A stretch of DNA of 64,000 nt from JAIUNP01 sp020161975 (GCA_036745275.1 DAIOGK010000016.1:1-64000), one strand, 5' to 3'; positions 27,664 to 37,015 are shown, counted from the stretch's first letter. Made by a program: numbers and translations. Notes: a model not told the origin generated them from the sequence alone.

Positions 27664-27672
27664 GACAAGAAC
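27658..27672 (-). promoter_or_regulatory. LexA (SOS) box for uvrA
   Basis: GAACAAGACAAGAAC on the plus strand is a perfect GAAC-N7-GAAC, the alphaproteobacterial LexA operator (GTTC-N7-GTTC when read toward uvrA). It overlaps the -35 of the uvrA promoter, a position where LexA would block RNA polymerase. Confidence 0.8.
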
Positions 27673-27846
27673 AAAATTCGCGACCATTTCGTCCCGCAAG
27701 ACGGCCACCCGTGTGGAGTGACGACGATTTCGCCGAGGACTGCCGGAATACAAGTGCGAAACAGCGGCTCGGGCAGGATCGCTGACGCACTCCCCGACGC
27801 GGGGTTGGCGCGTCTCTCCAATCGCCTGATCTCATTGATTCGGGAT

Positions 27847-27875
27847 TTGACTCTTGTGGGGAACATAAATAGAAC
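27847..27875 (+). promoter_or_regulatory. ssb promoter with overlapping LexA box
   Basis: TTGACT (27847-27852) and TAGAAC (27870-27875) are spaced 17 bp and point toward ssb. A second perfect LexA box, GAACATAAATAGAAC (27861-27875), covers the spacer end and the -10. The leader to the ssb ATG is about 90 nt. Confidence 0.72.
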
Positions 27876-27971
27876 ACAACTGATGTGGACAAGCGGAATT
27901 TGATGGGGTGCCGCCGGTCGTTCCCGGTTAGGGTGCCTCGCCTTTGAAGCGAAGTACGGTGGAGAGTTGCG

Positions 27972-28469
27972 ATGGCTGGCAGTCTTAACAAGGTGATGTT
28001 AATCGGAAATCTCGGGGCGGACCCGGAAATCCGGCGGCTGCCGAGCGGGGGATCGGTGGCGAACTTGCGGATCGCGACGTCGGAAACCTGGCGCGACAAG
28101 CAATCCGGCGAGCGTCGCGAAAAGACCGAGTGGCACAACGTCGTGATTTTCAACGATAATCTCGTCCGCGTTATCGAGCAGTATGTGAAGAAGGGCTCGA
28201 AGATCTACGTCGAGGGGCAGCTTCAGACCCGCAAGTATCAGGATAAATCAGGGCAGGACCGGTATTCGACCGAGGTTGTGCTGCAAGGCTTTGGCGGGCA
28301 GCTGACGCTGCTCGATGGGCGCGGCGAGGGCGGTGGCGGTTCGCGCGATTTCGGCGGCGGCGATCGCGGCGGTTCGGATTTCGGGCGTTCGTCGCCGACC
28401 GAGCGTCGCCCGGCGCCTTCGTCAGGCGGTGGCCGTCCGAGCGACTTTGACGACGACATTCCGTTCTAG
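27972..28469 (+). CDS. ssb: Single-stranded DNA-binding protein
   Basis: 165 residues. The OB-fold (MAGSLNKVMLIGNLGADPEI ... TEWHNVVIFNDNLVRVIEQY ... KIYVEGQLQTRKYQDKSGQD) occupies ~1-110. A Gly/Arg/Ser-rich flexible linker (~118-158) follows, and the conserved acidic tip DDDIPF recruits partner proteins. GGAGAG precedes ATG 27972. Confidence 0.97.
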   Translation: MAGSLNKVMLIGNLGADPEIRRLPSGGSVANLRIATSETWRDKQSGERREKTEWHNVVIFNDNLVRVIEQYVKKGSKIYVEGQLQTRKYQDKSGQDRYSTEVVLQGFGGQLTLLDGRGEGGGGSRDFGGGDRGGSDFGRSSPTERRPAPSSGGGRPSDFDDDIPF

Positions 28470-28536
28470 GAATTTCGGAGAGCGGACGGCAATATCAGGT
28501 TGTGCTGGCATCGGGCCGGCAATTTTGGAGAGAGCA

Positions 28537-29724
28537 ATGCTGGGGAGCTTTGTACGACGCGTGGCAGAGATGGCGATGATCGCGCTGGTGGCGACATCCG
28601 CCGCCGCGCAGGAGATGCTGGTTGAGAAGAAGACCTTCACGATGCCGGCTTATACGACGGTCTCGGGCGGCGCCCTCAAGAACGTCAAGGTCGGCTGGGA
28701 AAGCTACGGCACACTGAATGCCGACAAGTCGAACGCGATTCTCGTGCCGCATTTCTTCTCCGGCACCAGCCATGCAGCGGGCAAGTACAAGGCGGATGAC
28801 AAGCTGCCGGGCTACTGGGACTATCTGATCGGGCCGGGCAAGGCGCTCGACACAAACAAGTATTTCGTGATGTCGGTGGATTCGCTCGTCAATCTGAATG
28901 CGAAGGATCCGAACGTTGTCACAACCGGGCCGGCCAGCATCAATCCCGATACCGGCAAGCCCTATGGCATGTCGTTTCCGTTGGTCACGATCCGCGATTT
29001 TGTGAATGTGCAAAAGGCATTGGCCGACAGTCTCGGGATCAAGAAGTTCCACGCGGTCATGGGGGCCTCGATGGGCGGCTTGCAGACCTATGAATGGGCG
29101 GCGAGCTATCCCGAGATGGTCGACCGGATCGTTCCTGTGATTGCAGCTGCGGATCCTGGCCCCTGGCTGGTGGCCTGGCTCAATGTCTGGGCAGCGCCGA
29201 TTACGGTCGATGCCAACTGGAACAAGGGCGACTATTACGGCAAGGCCGAACCGGTCGAAGGTCTGAAGGCCGCGCTGAAGGTCGTCTCGCTCCAGGCGAA
29301 CCACTGGCTCTGGGCGGAAAAGTCGGTCGGTCCCGGCTGGGCCGTCGAGGGCAAGGATCCGCTTGCGGCCTACGACAACAAATACAAGATCGAGGCGACA
29401 CTGGACGCCGCTGGTGCAGCACGCGCCGCCGTGTCGGATGCCAATCACTTCCTCTACCTTGTGAAGGCCAACCAGACTTTCGTGCCCGGTGGCGCCAAGA
29501 CCCCGGCGGAAGGTATCAAGAAGATCAAGGCGCCGAGCCTGATCCTTTATGCGCCGACCGATCAGGTTTTTGCTGCCGAATGGGTTCGGGCCACGGCCGA
29601 AGCCATCAAGGCGAACGGCGTTGCGGTCGAGACGGGTGAAATCGCCGGCAATTTCGGCCATCTCAACGGCGTCCTGGCCCTGAAGCCGCACGAAGCCCGG
29701 ATCAGCGCGTTCCTGGCGAAGTAA
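28537..29724 (+). CDS. Secreted alpha/beta hydrolase of the homoserine O-acetyltransferase (MetX) fold
   Basis: 395 residues. A Sec signal (AMIALVATSAAAQ) precedes the mature start, whereas biosynthetic MetX is cytosolic. The MetX-type hydrolase core is visible: LVPHFFSGTSHAAGKY (oxyanion region), nucleophile Ser in FHAVMGASMGGLQTYEWA, Asp in LILYAPTDQVFAAEW and His in IAGNFGHLNGVL. The triad is intact, so it should be an acyltransferase or esterase working in the periplasm on an unknown ester. GGAGAG lies just ahead of ATG 28537. A bidirectional terminator follows. Confidence 0.8.
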   Translation: MLGSFVRRVAEMAMIALVATSAAAQEMLVEKKTFTMPAYTTVSGGALKNVKVGWESYGTLNADKSNAILVPHFFSGTSHAAGKYKADDKLPGYWDYLIGPGKALDTNKYFVMSVDSLVNLNAKDPNVVTTGPASINPDTGKPYGMSFPLVTIRDFVNVQKALADSLGIKKFHAVMGASMGGLQTYEWAASYPEMVDRIVPVIAAADPGPWLVAWLNVWAAPITVDANWNKGDYYGKAEPVEGLKAALKVVSLQANHWLWAEKSVGPGWAVEGKDPLAAYDNKYKIEATLDAAGAARAAVSDANHFLYLVKANQTFVPGGAKTPAEGIKKIKAPSLILYAPTDQVFAAEWVRATAEAIKANGVAVETGEIAGNFGHLNGVLALKPHEARISAFLAK

Positions 29725-29757
29725 GGCTCAGCCCGGTCTTCGGGCAGAAAAAAGCAA

Positions 29758-29797
29758 GGGGCGGGCCTGGATTGTCACTTGTCCGCCCCGGATTTTT
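29758..29797. terminator. Bidirectional terminator between convergent genes
   Basis: GGGGCGG (29758-29764) pairs with CCGCCCC (29783-29789), followed by GGATTTTT on plus. On minus the stem is followed by TTGCTTTTTT (from the A-run at 29748-29753). Confidence 0.65.
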
Positions 29798-29822
29798 GCA
29801 AGTCCGAAGGCCTTTGCCATGG

Positions 29823-30452
29823 TCAGGCCGCCGCTGCAGCGCGGATGCCGTCGATGATGAACTGGACGGCGAGGGCAGAAAGCAGGACGCCGAGCAAGCG
29901 GCTCAGGACTGTGGTTCCGGTTACGCCAAGCAATCGGGCGATGCTCGTGGCCATGCGCAGAACGACATAGCAGGTCAACAGCACGAGGATGATGACGCCG
30001 ACAAGGCCGCCGAGCCGGACAGCATCGCCGTCCGCACGCGAGGCAAGGAGGATGGCGGCGGTAATCGCGCCCGGGCCAGCCATCAGCGGAATCGCGAGCG
30101 GGAACGCCGCGATGGCCTGATACTGGTCTTGCGAGACAGCGGTCTCGGCCGTTTTTCCCTGTCGAAGGCTGCGACGATCGAACAGCATCTCGAAGGCAAC
30201 TGAGAACAGCAGCAGCCCGCCCGCAATGCGGAAGGCAGGGATGCCGATGCCGACCAGCTTGAGCAGTTTTGCCCCGAAGAATGCAAAGACGATCAGAATG
30301 GCCGCAGCGATCATCACGGCGCGAACGGCGACAGCCGCCCGCTGCTTTGCGTCCATGGTCTGGGTCAGGCCGAGGAAAATAGGGGCCAGACTGAACGGAT
30401 TGATGATGACCAGCATGGTCGCAAGCGCGGAAGACAGAAAATCGGCAGACAT
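29823..30452 (-). CDS. MarC/UPF0056 family inner-membrane protein
   Basis: 209 residues with about six hydrophobic helices. Family signatures are LATMLVIINPFSLAPIFLGL at the N-terminus, the central FPLAIPLMAGPGAITAAILL and the closing LLGVLLSALAVQFIIDGI. The family was once linked to multiple antibiotic resistance through its position next to the mar operon in E. coli, but function is unknown. ATG 30452 begins the conserved protein. Confidence 0.88.
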   Translation of the reverse strand: MSADFLSSALATMLVIINPFSLAPIFLGLTQTMDAKQRAAVAVRAVMIAAAILIVFAFFGAKLLKLVGIGIPAFRIAGGLLLFSVAFEMLFDRRSLRQGKTAETAVSQDQYQAIAAFPLAIPLMAGPGAITAAILLASRADGDAVRLGGLVGVIILVLLTCYVVLRMATSIARLLGVTGTTVLSRLLGVLLSALAVQFIIDGIRAAAAA

Positions 30453-30640
30453 GGCTGTTCCTTCGGCCCGCGGCGGGGGGCTCGGCTCCGAAAGTTTGCA
30501 GGAATGGCCAGTTGAGGCAAGGCAGTGGGATAGGCCGCGATCCGCCCTGCCGCGCCTTCCTGATTGTCGCAACATCCACAGCTTTCTGCGCTGCTGTCTT
30601 TAAGCGATTGAAAAATAAATTGTTCTTGGCAGCTTCAACA

Positions 30641-30670
30641 TTGGCTACCGCGCCGTGAATCATCTATAAC
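30641..30670 (+). promoter_or_regulatory. gyrA promoter
   Basis: TTGGCT (30641-30646) is followed after 17-18 bp by CTATAAC (30664-30670), giving a near-consensus -10. Initiation is expected near 30677, about 20 bp before the start codon. Confidence 0.55.
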
Positions 30671-30698
30671 CGGGCTGAAATTTTCAGGAATCCAGGCC

Positions 30699-33431
30699 TT
30701 GGCAGACGACGACAAGAAACCGGACGATCCGTCCGAGATCCATCCCGTTTCGATCACGGATGAGATGCAGCGCAGCTACCTCGATTATGCGATGAGCGTG
30801 ATCGTGAGTCGCGCGCTGCCTGATGCGCGCGATGGGTTGAAGCCGGTGCACCGGCGCATTCTGTTCTCGATGCACGAGAACAGCTACACGCCCGACAAGC
30901 CCTACAAGAAATCCGCCCGTGTCACCGGCGATACGATGGGTAAGTACCATCCGCACGGCAATCTGGCGATTTATGACGCGCTGGTGCGCATGGCGCAGGA
31001 TTTCTCGCTGCGCGTTCCGCTGATCGACGGTCAGGGGAACTTCGGTTCGGTGGACGGCGATCCGCCGGCGGCGGAACGCTATACCGAGGTGCGGCTGGCC
31101 CGGCCGGCGCTCGCGCTGCTGGAGGATCTGGAAGAAGATACGGTCGACTTCCAGCCCAACTACACCGGCGAATTCGACGAGCCGACCGTGCTGCCGGCGC
31201 GCTTCCCGAATCTTCTGGTCAATGGCGCGGGCGGCATCGCGGTCGGCATGGCGACGAACATCCCGCCGCATAACCTCGGCGAGGTGATCGACGCGTGCTT
31301 TGCGCTGATCGACAACCCCGCGCTTGAGGCTGAAGATCTGATGCAGATCGTGCCGGGACCGGATTTCCCGACCGGCGCGACGATTCTCGGGCGGTCGGGC
31401 ATCCGCAATGCCTATACGACCGGGCGCGGCTCAATCGTGATGCGCGCACGGGCCAGCGTTGAGGAGATCCGCAAGGACCGCGAGGCGATCATCGTCACGG
31501 AAATTCCGTATCAGGTGAACAAGTCCGTGCTGATCGAGCGCATTGCCGAACTGGTGCGCGAGAAGAAGGTGGAGGGCATCGCTGACCTGCGCGACGAATC
31601 CGATCGGCAGGGTATGCGCATCGTCATCGAGTTGAAGCGCGATGCGATTGCCGACATCGTGCTGAACCAGCTTTATCGTCACACGGCGCTGCAATCGACG
31701 TTCGGCGCCAATATGATTGCGTTGAACGGCGGTCGTCGTCCCGAAACGATGACGCTGAAGGACATGCTGACCGCCTTCCTTGATTTCCGCGAGGATGTGA
31801 TCGGGCGGCGCACGCGCTTCCGCCTCAACAAGGCGCGGGACCGGGCGCATGTGTTGGTTGGCCTTGCCATTGCGGTGGCCAATATCGACGAGGTGATCGC
31901 GCTGATCCGCGGCTCGGCCGATGCTGCAACGGCGCGCGAGGCGTTGATGACGCGCGACTGGCCGGCCCATGATGTGGCGCCGCTGATCGCTCTGATCGAT
32001 GATCCGCGGCACGGGCTGACGGCCGCCGGCACCTACCGGTTGTCCGAGCGGCAGGCGCAGGCCATTCTCGATCTCCGGCTTCAGCGGCTCACGGCGCTCG
32101 GGCGCGATGAAATTGCCGACGAACTGGAGAAGATCGCTGCGGAGATCCGCGAGTTCCTCGATATCCTGTCCTCGCGCGCCCGCATTCTCAGTATTGTGAA
32201 GGACGAGCTTGCCGTGGTGCGCGCGGCCCATGCCACGCCGCGCAAGACCGAAATCCTCGATGCGGATTCCGATTTCGAGGATGAGGACCTGATCGCCCGT
32301 GAGGACATGGTGGTTACGGTCAGCCACGAAGGCTACATCAAGCGCGTGCCGCTTTCGACTTATCGGGCGCAGCGGCGCGGCGGCAAGGGCCGGGCCGGAA
32401 TGCAGACAAAGGAAGAGGATTTTGTCTCCCGGCTGTTCGTCGCATCCACCCATGCGCCGATGCTGTTCTTCTCGTCGATGGGACAGGTCTACAAGATGAA
32501 GGTCTGGAAGCTGCCGGTTGCAAATCCGCAATCGCGTGGCAAGGCGCTCATCAATCTGCTGCCACTGGATCGGGGTGAGCGCATCACGACTATCATGCCG
32601 CTGCCCGAGGACGAGACGACCTGGGAAACACTGGATGTGATGTTCGCAACGTCCACAGGCGGCATCCGGCGCAACAAGCTGTCCGATTGCGTGCCGCGCA
32701 CCAGCCTGGGCAAGCGCGTCATGGAATTCGATGGTGACGGGCAGACGATCATCGATGTCGCGCTGGCGACCGAAGGTGATGACGTGTTGCTGACGACGGC
32801 ACTCGGCCAGTGCATCCGCTTTGCGATCGCGGACATTCGCGTCTTTGGTGGCAACGGCTCCACCGGCACCTCGACGGGGGTGCGCGGCATTTCGCTGGCT
32901 GCGGGTGACCGGGTGATTTCGCAGTCGATCCTGCGCCATGTCGAGGCGTCACCGGAAGAGCGCACAGCCTATCTCAAGATGCGGCGGGCGATTGCCGGGG
33001 AGGGCGAGGAAACGCCCGAGACGGATGGCGAGGAAACCGCCGATGCCACGATCTCTCCCGAGCGCTACACCGAAATGTCGGCGTTGGAGCAGTTTGTGCT
33101 CACGGTTTCCGAGAACGGCTACGGCAAGCGCTCGTCGTCCTACGAGTACCGGATCACGAATCGCGGCGGCAAGGGCATCGTCGCGATGGCGGTGAACGAC
33201 CGGAATGGTACGCTTGTCGCCTCGTTCCCGGTGGAGGATGCCGACCAGATCATGCTGGTGACGAATGGCGGCCAGTTGATCCGTTGCCCGGTGGACGGAA
33301 TCCGCGTCGCCGGACGGGGCACCCAGGGGGTGATCGTGTTCAACACGGCGGATGATGCAAAGGTCGTCTCGGTCGAGCGTGTCAGCGAGGGCGAGGCCGA
33401 TGAGGTCGACGAGGAGGAGGGCGGCGAGTAG
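30699..33431 (+). CDS. gyrA: DNA gyrase subunit A
   Basis: 910 residues from a TTG start (30699; no in-frame ATG precedes the conserved N-terminus). The breakage-reunion domain shows SYLDYAMSVIVSRALPDARD, the quinolone-determining segment KYHPHGNLAIYDALVRMAQ and catalytic Tyr128 in AAERYTEVRL. The C-terminal beta-pinwheel has the GyrA box QRRGGKGRAG, which is needed for DNA wrapping and so distinguishes gyrase from ParC. Residues 88-89 are Asn-Leu where E. coli has Asp82-Ser83; Asp93 (Asp87) is kept. The tail is acidic (VDEEEGGE). Confidence 0.97.
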   Translation: MADDDKKPDDPSEIHPVSITDEMQRSYLDYAMSVIVSRALPDARDGLKPVHRRILFSMHENSYTPDKPYKKSARVTGDTMGKYHPHGNLAIYDALVRMAQDFSLRVPLIDGQGNFGSVDGDPPAAERYTEVRLARPALALLEDLEEDTVDFQPNYTGEFDEPTVLPARFPNLLVNGAGGIAVGMATNIPPHNLGEVIDACFALIDNPALEAEDLMQIVPGPDFPTGATILGRSGIRNAYTTGRGSIVMRARASVEEIRKDREAIIVTEIPYQVNKSVLIERIAELVREKKVEGIADLRDESDRQGMRIVIELKRDAIADIVLNQLYRHTALQSTFGANMIALNGGRRPETMTLKDMLTAFLDFREDVIGRRTRFRLNKARDRAHVLVGLAIAVANIDEVIALIRGSADAATAREALMTRDWPAHDVAPLIALIDDPRHGLTAAGTYRLSERQAQAILDLRLQRLTALGRDEIADELEKIAAEIREFLDILSSRARILSIVKDELAVVRAAHATPRKTEILDADSDFEDEDLIAREDMVVTVSHEGYIKRVPLSTYRAQRRGGKGRAGMQTKEEDFVSRLFVASTHAPMLFFSSMGQVYKMKVWKLPVANPQSRGKALINLLPLDRGERITTIMPLPEDETTWETLDVMFATSTGGIRRNKLSDCVPRTSLGKRVMEFDGDGQTIIDVALATEGDDVLLTTALGQCIRFAIADIRVFGGNGSTGTSTGVRGISLAAGDRVISQSILRHVEASPEERTAYLKMRRAIAGEGEETPETDGEETADATISPERYTEMSALEQFVLTVSENGYGKRSSSYEYRITNRGGKGIVAMAVNDRNGTLVASFPVEDADQIMLVTNGGQLIRCPVDGIRVAGRGTQGVIVFNTADDAKVVSVERVSEGEADEVDEEEGGE

Positions 33432-33461
33432 GCCGTCATCCCCGTCAGGTCATGGAGATGG

Positions 33462-33495
33462 ATCCCGGCACGAGCACCGTGTCGGGATTTTTTTT
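33462..33495 (+). terminator. Rho-independent terminator of gyrA
   Basis: ATCCCGGCAC (33462-33471) pairs with GTGTCGGGAT (33479-33488, one G-U) over a seven-base loop, followed by eight T. Confidence 0.9.
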
Positions 33496-33498
33496 CGG

Positions 33499-34592
33499 TC
33501 AGGCCGGCACAACCGGCACCTTGTTCTTGCGCAGCGCATCAAGCACGTCGTCGGCCAGATGCAGGTGATCCTTGATCTGCTGGCGCGGGGTGAGCGCCAT
33601 CCACTGGTTGAGCGAGACGTCGGCATAGTAGTCGGACTTGAACATTTCGAGAAAGCGCACCGGAGTCGTGCCGATGTTCTCGATGTAATGCTCCATGCCG
33701 AAGGGGACATACCCGACATCGCCTGCCCTGAGCCTGCGAACACGCCCATCCGGGCCTCGCCTGCGAGGTAATACTGCCACTCATTGGTATTTGGGTGCCA
33801 ATGGAGTTCGCGCATGCCGCCGGGCTCGATCTCGACCATGGCCGCCGCAATTGTCTTGGATGCCTTGAACTGGCTGGAATCGACAATCCGCACCGAACCG
33901 GATTTGGTCTTGATCGGTGTCTGCGTCATCATCTTGTAGCTGAAGCTGTTCAGAACCGGTTTCCGTCCCATGTAGCGATCAGCGCCGAGCGGCCCCGGAT
34001 TGGTGCCGGGGAACATGTATTCCTCGGACGGCGATGGCGTGTTCTTGAACTCGTTGCCGTCAACGCCGAAGTTCTTGCCCGGCACCGGCAGTGGCACATG
34101 TTTGAACCAGTCCGAGAGCAGGAAGGTCGAGTCCTCGTCAAAATTGCCGTCATCGAACACGAGCAGGAATTCGCAGCCGTCGGACCCTAGGCCTTGAATG
34201 GCGTGGGGAATGCCGGCCGGGAAGTACCAGAGGTCGCCGACACCGACATCATCGACGAAGACATTGCCGCTCGCATCGATCGCATTGATGCGCGCCAAGC
34301 CAGTGAGCATGTAGGCCCACTCGGCCTGCTTGTGCCAATGCATTTCGCGCAAGCAATTGGAATTGAGGCGCATGTTCACGCCGGCGATGTCTGTGGAGAC
34401 GCCGAGTTCGCGCACTGTGACCTGCCGCGCCCAGCCGCCACTTTCCTGCCGAACATGGGAATCGGCATAGCTGAAACGCAGATTCGGCAGCGTTCCATGG
34501 TCGGTCTGTGCGTTCGCTGCGGTTGCGACGGCAGCGGCCCCTGCGCCGATCATGCCGGCAATAATTTATCATCTGTTTCCGATGAATGTCAT
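33499..34592 (-). pseudogene. Disrupted bicupin oxalate decarboxylase
   Basis: The minus strand encodes a two-cupin protein of the oxalate decarboxylase family. The first cupin has LREMHWHKQAEWAYMLTG and FPAGIPHAIQG; the second has MRELHWHPNTNEWQYYLAGE and GDVGYVPFGMEHYIENIG, each with the His-x-His/Glu/His manganese ligands. Two lesions are visible. At about 33731-33745 the frame shifts by one base, after RMGVFAGS, and the remaining ~85 residues (RLRAGDVGYVPF ... NKVPVVPA) lie in another frame. At the N-terminus the likely start ATG 34592, with AAGGA ahead of it, is followed after seven codons by TGA and TAA before the Ala-rich signal peptide continues at ATG 34553. A start at 34553 would bypass the stops but not the frameshift. 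Sequencing error could explain one lesion, hardly both. Confidence 0.75.
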
Positions 34593-34784
34593 GGCGTCAA
34601 TCCTTGTCCGGAGCTGAACGTCCGAGCATGCCGATGGCCGCCCAAAAAAGCTCGATGCAGAAATCGACCGGTCTGTGAGCAAGCTGTTTTGAATTTGTCT
34701 GAGCCGTTGAAAGTTTGGTTAACGGATAACGACTATCCTCCGGCGGTAAGAAAACGACGGCGCAAGCCGAAATGGGGCAATTCC

Positions 34785-36992
34785 GTGTTGCGATTGTTCA
34801 ATGCGTTCTATCTGGGGCTGCGTTCGCTGACGGTCCAGGGCACGGTTGTGCTGGTGTTTGCGGTGGCGTTCGGCACATGGACCGTGTCCTGGTTTGGCGA
34901 ACGGGAAGTCACAAAACAGGCGGCAGAAAGCATCGCGGTGCGCCTCGACAGGGCAACACGCACGGCCGCTGCCATTGTCAGCATCAGGGCGCCGGGTGAA
35001 TTCACGGTCACGCGCGATGGCAACGGCCAACCGCTAGCGTATCAGGTCGTCCAGGGCCGGGCCGCGGAAAAGCTGCAACCGTCGATGGTTTTCGATGTGC
35101 TGGTCGAGGATATCGCCCGGGTCAACCAGCGTTATGTCCATTTGTTCCGCTATGATCCGGAGGCCCGGCAGTTCGTCCGGATTGCAACCTCGATGCGCGG
35201 CCCGGATGGTGCCTATGTGCGCGAAGTGCGGTTTGATGAGCAGCATCCCGCTTTCGCGTCCTTGGTCAATCTCAATCGCTTCACCGGCGAAGTGCCGCAA
35301 CCGGGCGGCTTGCGGATGGCCGATCTGGTGCCCGTGCTGGGTGAGGATTCAACCATAGCAGGTGCGCTCGCGGTCGATGTCGGCTGGGTGGATAGCCTGT
35401 GGAAGTCGACCTACGATCTCAAGGACGAGACGCGCCTTGTCACGGCGCTGATCATGATCCTGCTGACATTGTTGGGAGGAGGCGGGCTGTTTCTGGCCAT
35501 GCGGCCGCTGCGGCAGCTCGCGCGATATGCCCGCGCCGTCGCCGGAAATTCCGAGAAAGGCGCTGTGCCATATCTCGGGCGCGGGGGTGAAATCGGCGCT
35601 CTGGCGGCTGGCATGGCCAAGGTTGTGGAGATGCGCGGCCGATTGGAGAAGCTGGCGTTCTTCGATCCGATCACGGGCAAGCCCAACCGCACGCGGCTGG
35701 AAATGTTGCTCGAAAGCGCCTTGGACGAGGCCAGGGACAAACGCTCGCTCAGCCTGATCCAGATCGGGATCGATCAGTTCCGCTCGGTCAACGATACATT
35801 TGGTCACGTGATCGGCGATGCGTTGCTGCGTCAGGTTGCGCAGGCGTTGGGGGGTGAGCTTGGCGCCCGGGATATCCTGGCGCGCGTCTCGGCCGACGAG
35901 TTCGTCATTGTCGCCAAGGATATCGATAACAGCCATGACGCCCAGGCTCTGGCGCAGCGTTGCATCAGCCGGCTCGATCGGGCCTTCGTCCTGCCGCAGA
36001 GCGAGATCTACATTTCTGCATCGGCCGGCATCGTCACCGTGCCTCGCGAGGTTGAATCGGCGGCTGAGGCGTTGCGGGACGCCGGCCTTGCCCTGCACAG
36101 GGCCAAATCGCAGGGGCGGCGGCAAATTGTCGTGATCTCCGCAACCCATCGTGCCGAAGCGCAGCGGAGTATGGAACTGCACCGCGAGTTGCATCAAGCC
36201 ATCGGTCAGAAGCAGTTGTTGCTGCATTTTCAGCCGCAGATCGTGCCCGAGACGATGAAGCTCTACGGCGTGGAGGCGCTGGTGCGCTGGGACCATCCGG
36301 AGCAGGGGCTGATCTCACCGGGCGAGTTCATCCCCGTGGCCGAGGACAGCGGGCTGATCGTCGAGCTCGGTCGCTTCGTGCTGGACGAGGCTTGCCGTAC
36401 CGCCAGGCTGTGGCTGGATTGCGGAATCGCCTTCCGGCACATTTCGGTGAACATTTCCCCGATCCAGCTCTGGCAGCCGAAGTTCGACCGTCAGGTCGCC
36501 CGGATGTTGGCCAAACACGGAGTGCCGGCGGAATGCCTCTGCCTGGAAGTGACGGAAAGCGTGTTTATCAACCGCGAAACCGAGCGTGTCGTCGACATGC
36601 TCCAGCGGCTGAGCCGGCTGGGAGTCATCCTGTCGCTGGATGATTTCGGCACCGGCTATTCCTCGCTCGGCTATCTCCGGGAAATGCCGTTCCAGCAACT
36701 GAAGGTGGACCGCTGTTTCATCCATGATGCCAACACTGACCCGAAGCGCGCCAATCTGCTCGCCGGCATCATCGCTCTGGCCCGCGGACTGGACCTTCAG
36801 GTCGTCGCGGAAGGGGTGGAAACCGAAGGGGAATTGGCGCTGCTGCGCTCGCTCGGCTGCAAGGCGGTGCAGGGCTACTACTACGCGCGGCCCGTGCCGG
36901 CACTCCTGCTTCCGCTGGAAGTTGAACGGCTGCGCAATCTCGACCCTGCCGGCAGCACCGCGAAGAAGCCCGATCTCAAGATTGCGAACTGA
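34785..36992 (+). CDS. Membrane GGDEF-EAL protein, probable c-di-GMP phosphodiesterase
   Basis: About 735 residues. A first membrane helix (TVQGTVVLVFAVAFGTWTVS), a ~190-residue periplasmic sensor region and a second helix (ALIMILLTLLGGGGLFLAMR) are followed by a HAMP-like linker. The GGDEF domain has SADEF in place of GGDEF (ILARVSADEFVIVAKD), so cyclase activity is doubtful. The EAL domain keeps VEALVRWDHPEQGLISPGEF, NIS, LCLEVTESVFI, SLDDFGTGYSSLGYLREMPF, QQLKVDRCFI and VVAEGVETE, all residues needed for phosphodiesterase activity. The start is uncertain: GTG 34785 directly precedes the membrane protein, and TTG 34689 is an alternative. It is divergent from the broken oxalate decarboxylase gene. 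Confidence 0.85.
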   Translation: MLRLFNAFYLGLRSLTVQGTVVLVFAVAFGTWTVSWFGEREVTKQAAESIAVRLDRATRTAAAIVSIRAPGEFTVTRDGNGQPLAYQVVQGRAAEKLQPSMVFDVLVEDIARVNQRYVHLFRYDPEARQFVRIATSMRGPDGAYVREVRFDEQHPAFASLVNLNRFTGEVPQPGGLRMADLVPVLGEDSTIAGALAVDVGWVDSLWKSTYDLKDETRLVTALIMILLTLLGGGGLFLAMRPLRQLARYARAVAGNSEKGAVPYLGRGGEIGALAAGMAKVVEMRGRLEKLAFFDPITGKPNRTRLEMLLESALDEARDKRSLSLIQIGIDQFRSVNDTFGHVIGDALLRQVAQALGGELGARDILARVSADEFVIVAKDIDNSHDAQALAQRCISRLDRAFVLPQSEIYISASAGIVTVPREVESAAEALRDAGLALHRAKSQGRRQIVVISATHRAEAQRSMELHRELHQAIGQKQLLLHFQPQIVPETMKLYGVEALVRWDHPEQGLISPGEFIPVAEDSGLIVELGRFVLDEACRTARLWLDCGIAFRHISVNISPIQLWQPKFDRQVARMLAKHGVPAECLCLEVTESVFINRETERVVDMLQRLSRLGVILSLDDFGTGYSSLGYLREMPFQQLKVDRCFIHDANTDPKRANLLAGIIALARGLDLQVVAEGVETEGELALLRSLGCKAVQGYYYARPVPALLLPLEVERLRNLDPAGSTAKKPDLKIAN

Positions 36993-37015
36993 GGCATAAA
37001 TCGCGATCGTCCTGC

